A stretch of 7,488 nt of DNA from Planctomycetota bacterium. GTDB lineage: Bacteria > Planctomycetota > B15-G4 > JADJEK01. A program made the position numbers and the translations under genes. This document shows, in pieces, positions 6,260 through 7,488 of the stretch; positions within the stretch are counted from its first letter, which is position 1, and every line of letters begins with the position of its first letter. Under the pieces are notes generated by a model that made no database searches, was not told the origin of the DNA, and was given only the letters and a program-made list of their open reading frames with translations. Where the stretch lies: positions 1-7,488 of the forward strand of contig JAEUIB010000692.1 of the NCBI GenBank assembly GCA_016795255.1, read 5' to 3'.

Positions 6260-7488
6260 GTGGCCGGCACCGCGCGTTCGAGCTTGAGCGGACTCCTGCG
6301 TTTTCTCGCTCTCGTCCTTGGTCTGGGATCGCCGTCGATCGCTGCCGCGGACGAGCTGGTGCCCGGGGACGTCTACTTCGGGCGGATCGCGTTCGCGGAC
6401 GACGTCGACGTCGTCACGCTCGACGGACTGGCGACGTCGCGGCTCGAGCTGACGGTTCGGGCGGAGATCGGCTCGACCGTCCGCCCGCGGATCGAGCTGT
6501 GGAAGGACGGAGCGCTGCTGTCCGGCGTCCACGGTCGCGTCAGCGCGAAGGGACGAACGCACCGGGTCAAGACGACGCCGCTGTCGAGCGACGGCCCGGT
6601 CGAGGTCCGCATTCGGAGCGTCGGCGGCACGCTCGGCCCGTACCGCTTGTCGACGAAGGAGCGCGTTCCGAAGCGACGCGTCGAATCCGCGTGGCTCGCG
6701 TCCGGCGACATGCAGGAAGTCGAGTTCCCGGCACGCGGGGGCGACGAGGCTCGATTCGTGTTGCGGACTCCTTGGAAGGAGACCGCACTGCCGACGCCGC
6801 AATTGATGCTCCCGGGCGGCGCGAGTCTCGATCTGTCGACCTACGCGACGGTCGCCGCCACGAGCGGCGTCGTCGAAGTGGGGCCCGTGCCGCTGTCGCA
6901 GGACGGAACGTATCGGCTGCGCGTGACCGGTGTCGCGCCGAAGCCCGCGTTCGTCCGCGTGCGCTGTGACGTGACGCCGGAGAGCGGCGGATTCCACGCG
7001 CAGACCGAACCGGCGGGAAGCGCGTCGATGAGCGCGTCGCTGGTGCTCGAGGACACGACCTGGCTCGGCATGGACGGAGCCTTCGTCGCCGACGAGATCC
7101 TCGTGAAGGTCCGTCCGGACGACGATCGCACGGCGCTCGTGCGCGATCTGGATTGCTCGGTCGTCGCGTCGTCGCCGAGTGGTTGGCTGCGATTGCGGCC
7201 GACGGCTCGCGTGGCCGAGCCGTTGCGCCGCGCCACGACGCGCGACGAACGACGCGCGGTGCGCGACCTCTGCGAGCGCGCTCGATCCGATGCGCGCGTC
7301 GAGCGCGTGCAGCCGAACCTCGTGCGGCAGCGCTTCGACGTGCCGAACGCTCCCAACGATCCGCTGTTCATCGAGCAGTGGGACCTCGCGAAGTGCGGGC
7401 TCGTGTCGGCGTGGGAGGTCGAGGACGGCGACGACCAACGCACCGTCGCGGTGCTCGACACCGGCATCCGACCGGAGCACCCGGATCT
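6260..7488 (+). CDS. Secreted subtilisin-family (S8) serine protease with N-terminal PPC-like pair (3' partial)
   Basis: The first 409 codons of an exported S8 peptidase are present. A signal peptide covers residues 1-30 (core LLRFLALVLGLG, AAA cleavage site before DEL). Two PPC-like beta domains lie at about 32-134 and 138-240. A fervidolysin-type propeptide follows (ADEILVKVRP from 277; VERVQPN at 347-353), then the domain entry VPNAPNDPLFIEQWDL from 361. The catalytic Asp is D400 in VAVLDTGI. The catalytic His and Ser lie beyond the window, so activity cannot be confirmed. Subtilisins hydrolyse peptide bonds outside the cytoplasm after autocatalytic removal of the propeptide. The GTG start has a good ribosome binding site. 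PPC domains usually follow the catalytic domain in secreted peptidases, so an N-terminal pair is unusual, and it matches the N-terminus of the preceding giant protein. The S8 assignment is secure; the PPC assignment is by pattern. Confidence 0.9.
   Translation, partial: MAGTARSSLSGLLRFLALVLGLGSPSIAAADELVPGDVYFGRIAFADDVDVVTLDGLATSRLELTVRAEIGSTVRPRIELWKDGALLSGVHGRVSAKGRTHRVKTTPLSSDGPVEVRIRSVGGTLGPYRLSTKERVPKRRVESAWLASGDMQEVEFPARGGDEARFVLRTPWKETALPTPQLMLPGGASLDLSTYATVAATSGVVEVGPVPLSQDGTYRLRVTGVAPKPAFVRVRCDVTPESGGFHAQTEPAGSASMSASLVLEDTTWLGMDGAFVADEILVKVRPDDDRTALVRDLDCSVVASSPSGWLRLRPTARVAEPLRRATTRDERRAVRDLCERARSDARVERVQPNLVRQRFDVPNAPNDPLFIEQWDLAKCGLVSAWEVEDGDDQRTVAVLDTGIRPEHPD

Overview
The window is GC-rich DNA with dense, same-strand coding, read as the plus strand of a bacterial chromosome. 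It runs from a housekeeping cluster into two large secreted-protein genes. A planctomycete or similar high-GC Gram-negative lineage is the best guess: giant exported proteins built from PPC-like and Ig-like beta domains and a subtilisin with a long multidomain N-terminus are common there, and YbeY has a GxDDH-type zinc loop. This is inference; no marker gene in the window settles the taxonomy.

Layout. Positions 1-66 are the last 21 codons of a phosphatidate cytidylyltransferase (cdsA). Positions 67-328 are noncoding and unusually rich in hairpins. phoH (329-1300) and ybeY (1297-1815) follow, joined by a 4-base GTGA overlap, so they are almost certainly cotranscribed and translationally coupled; both families act in RNA/ribosome metabolism. 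A hairpin spans the ybeY stop. A 273-base gap (1816-2088) holds a good sigma70-like promoter (1982-2010), two leader hairpins and a clear ribosome binding site. It drives a 1327-residue exported protein of unknown function (2089-6072), closed by a strong terminator-like stem (6136-6173). After a short gap, a GTG start with a good ribosome binding site (GTG at 6260) opens a secreted subtilisin-family (S8) serine protease that runs off the window just after its catalytic Asp.

The main observation is that the 1327-residue protein and the neighbouring protease begin with the same two-domain N-terminal module. Both have a signal peptide followed by two consecutive PPC-like beta domains that align with almost no gaps over their first residues. 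The rest of the two proteins is unrelated: Ig-like and cysteine-rich beta domains in one, a propeptide plus S8 catalytic domain in the other. They may share an export, surface-retention or folding module and could act at the same cell-surface site. The other notable points are the hairpin-rich cdsA-phoH spacer and the cysteine cluster near the C-terminus of the giant protein. No CRISPR array, tRNA, rRNA, insertion sequence or phage gene was seen.
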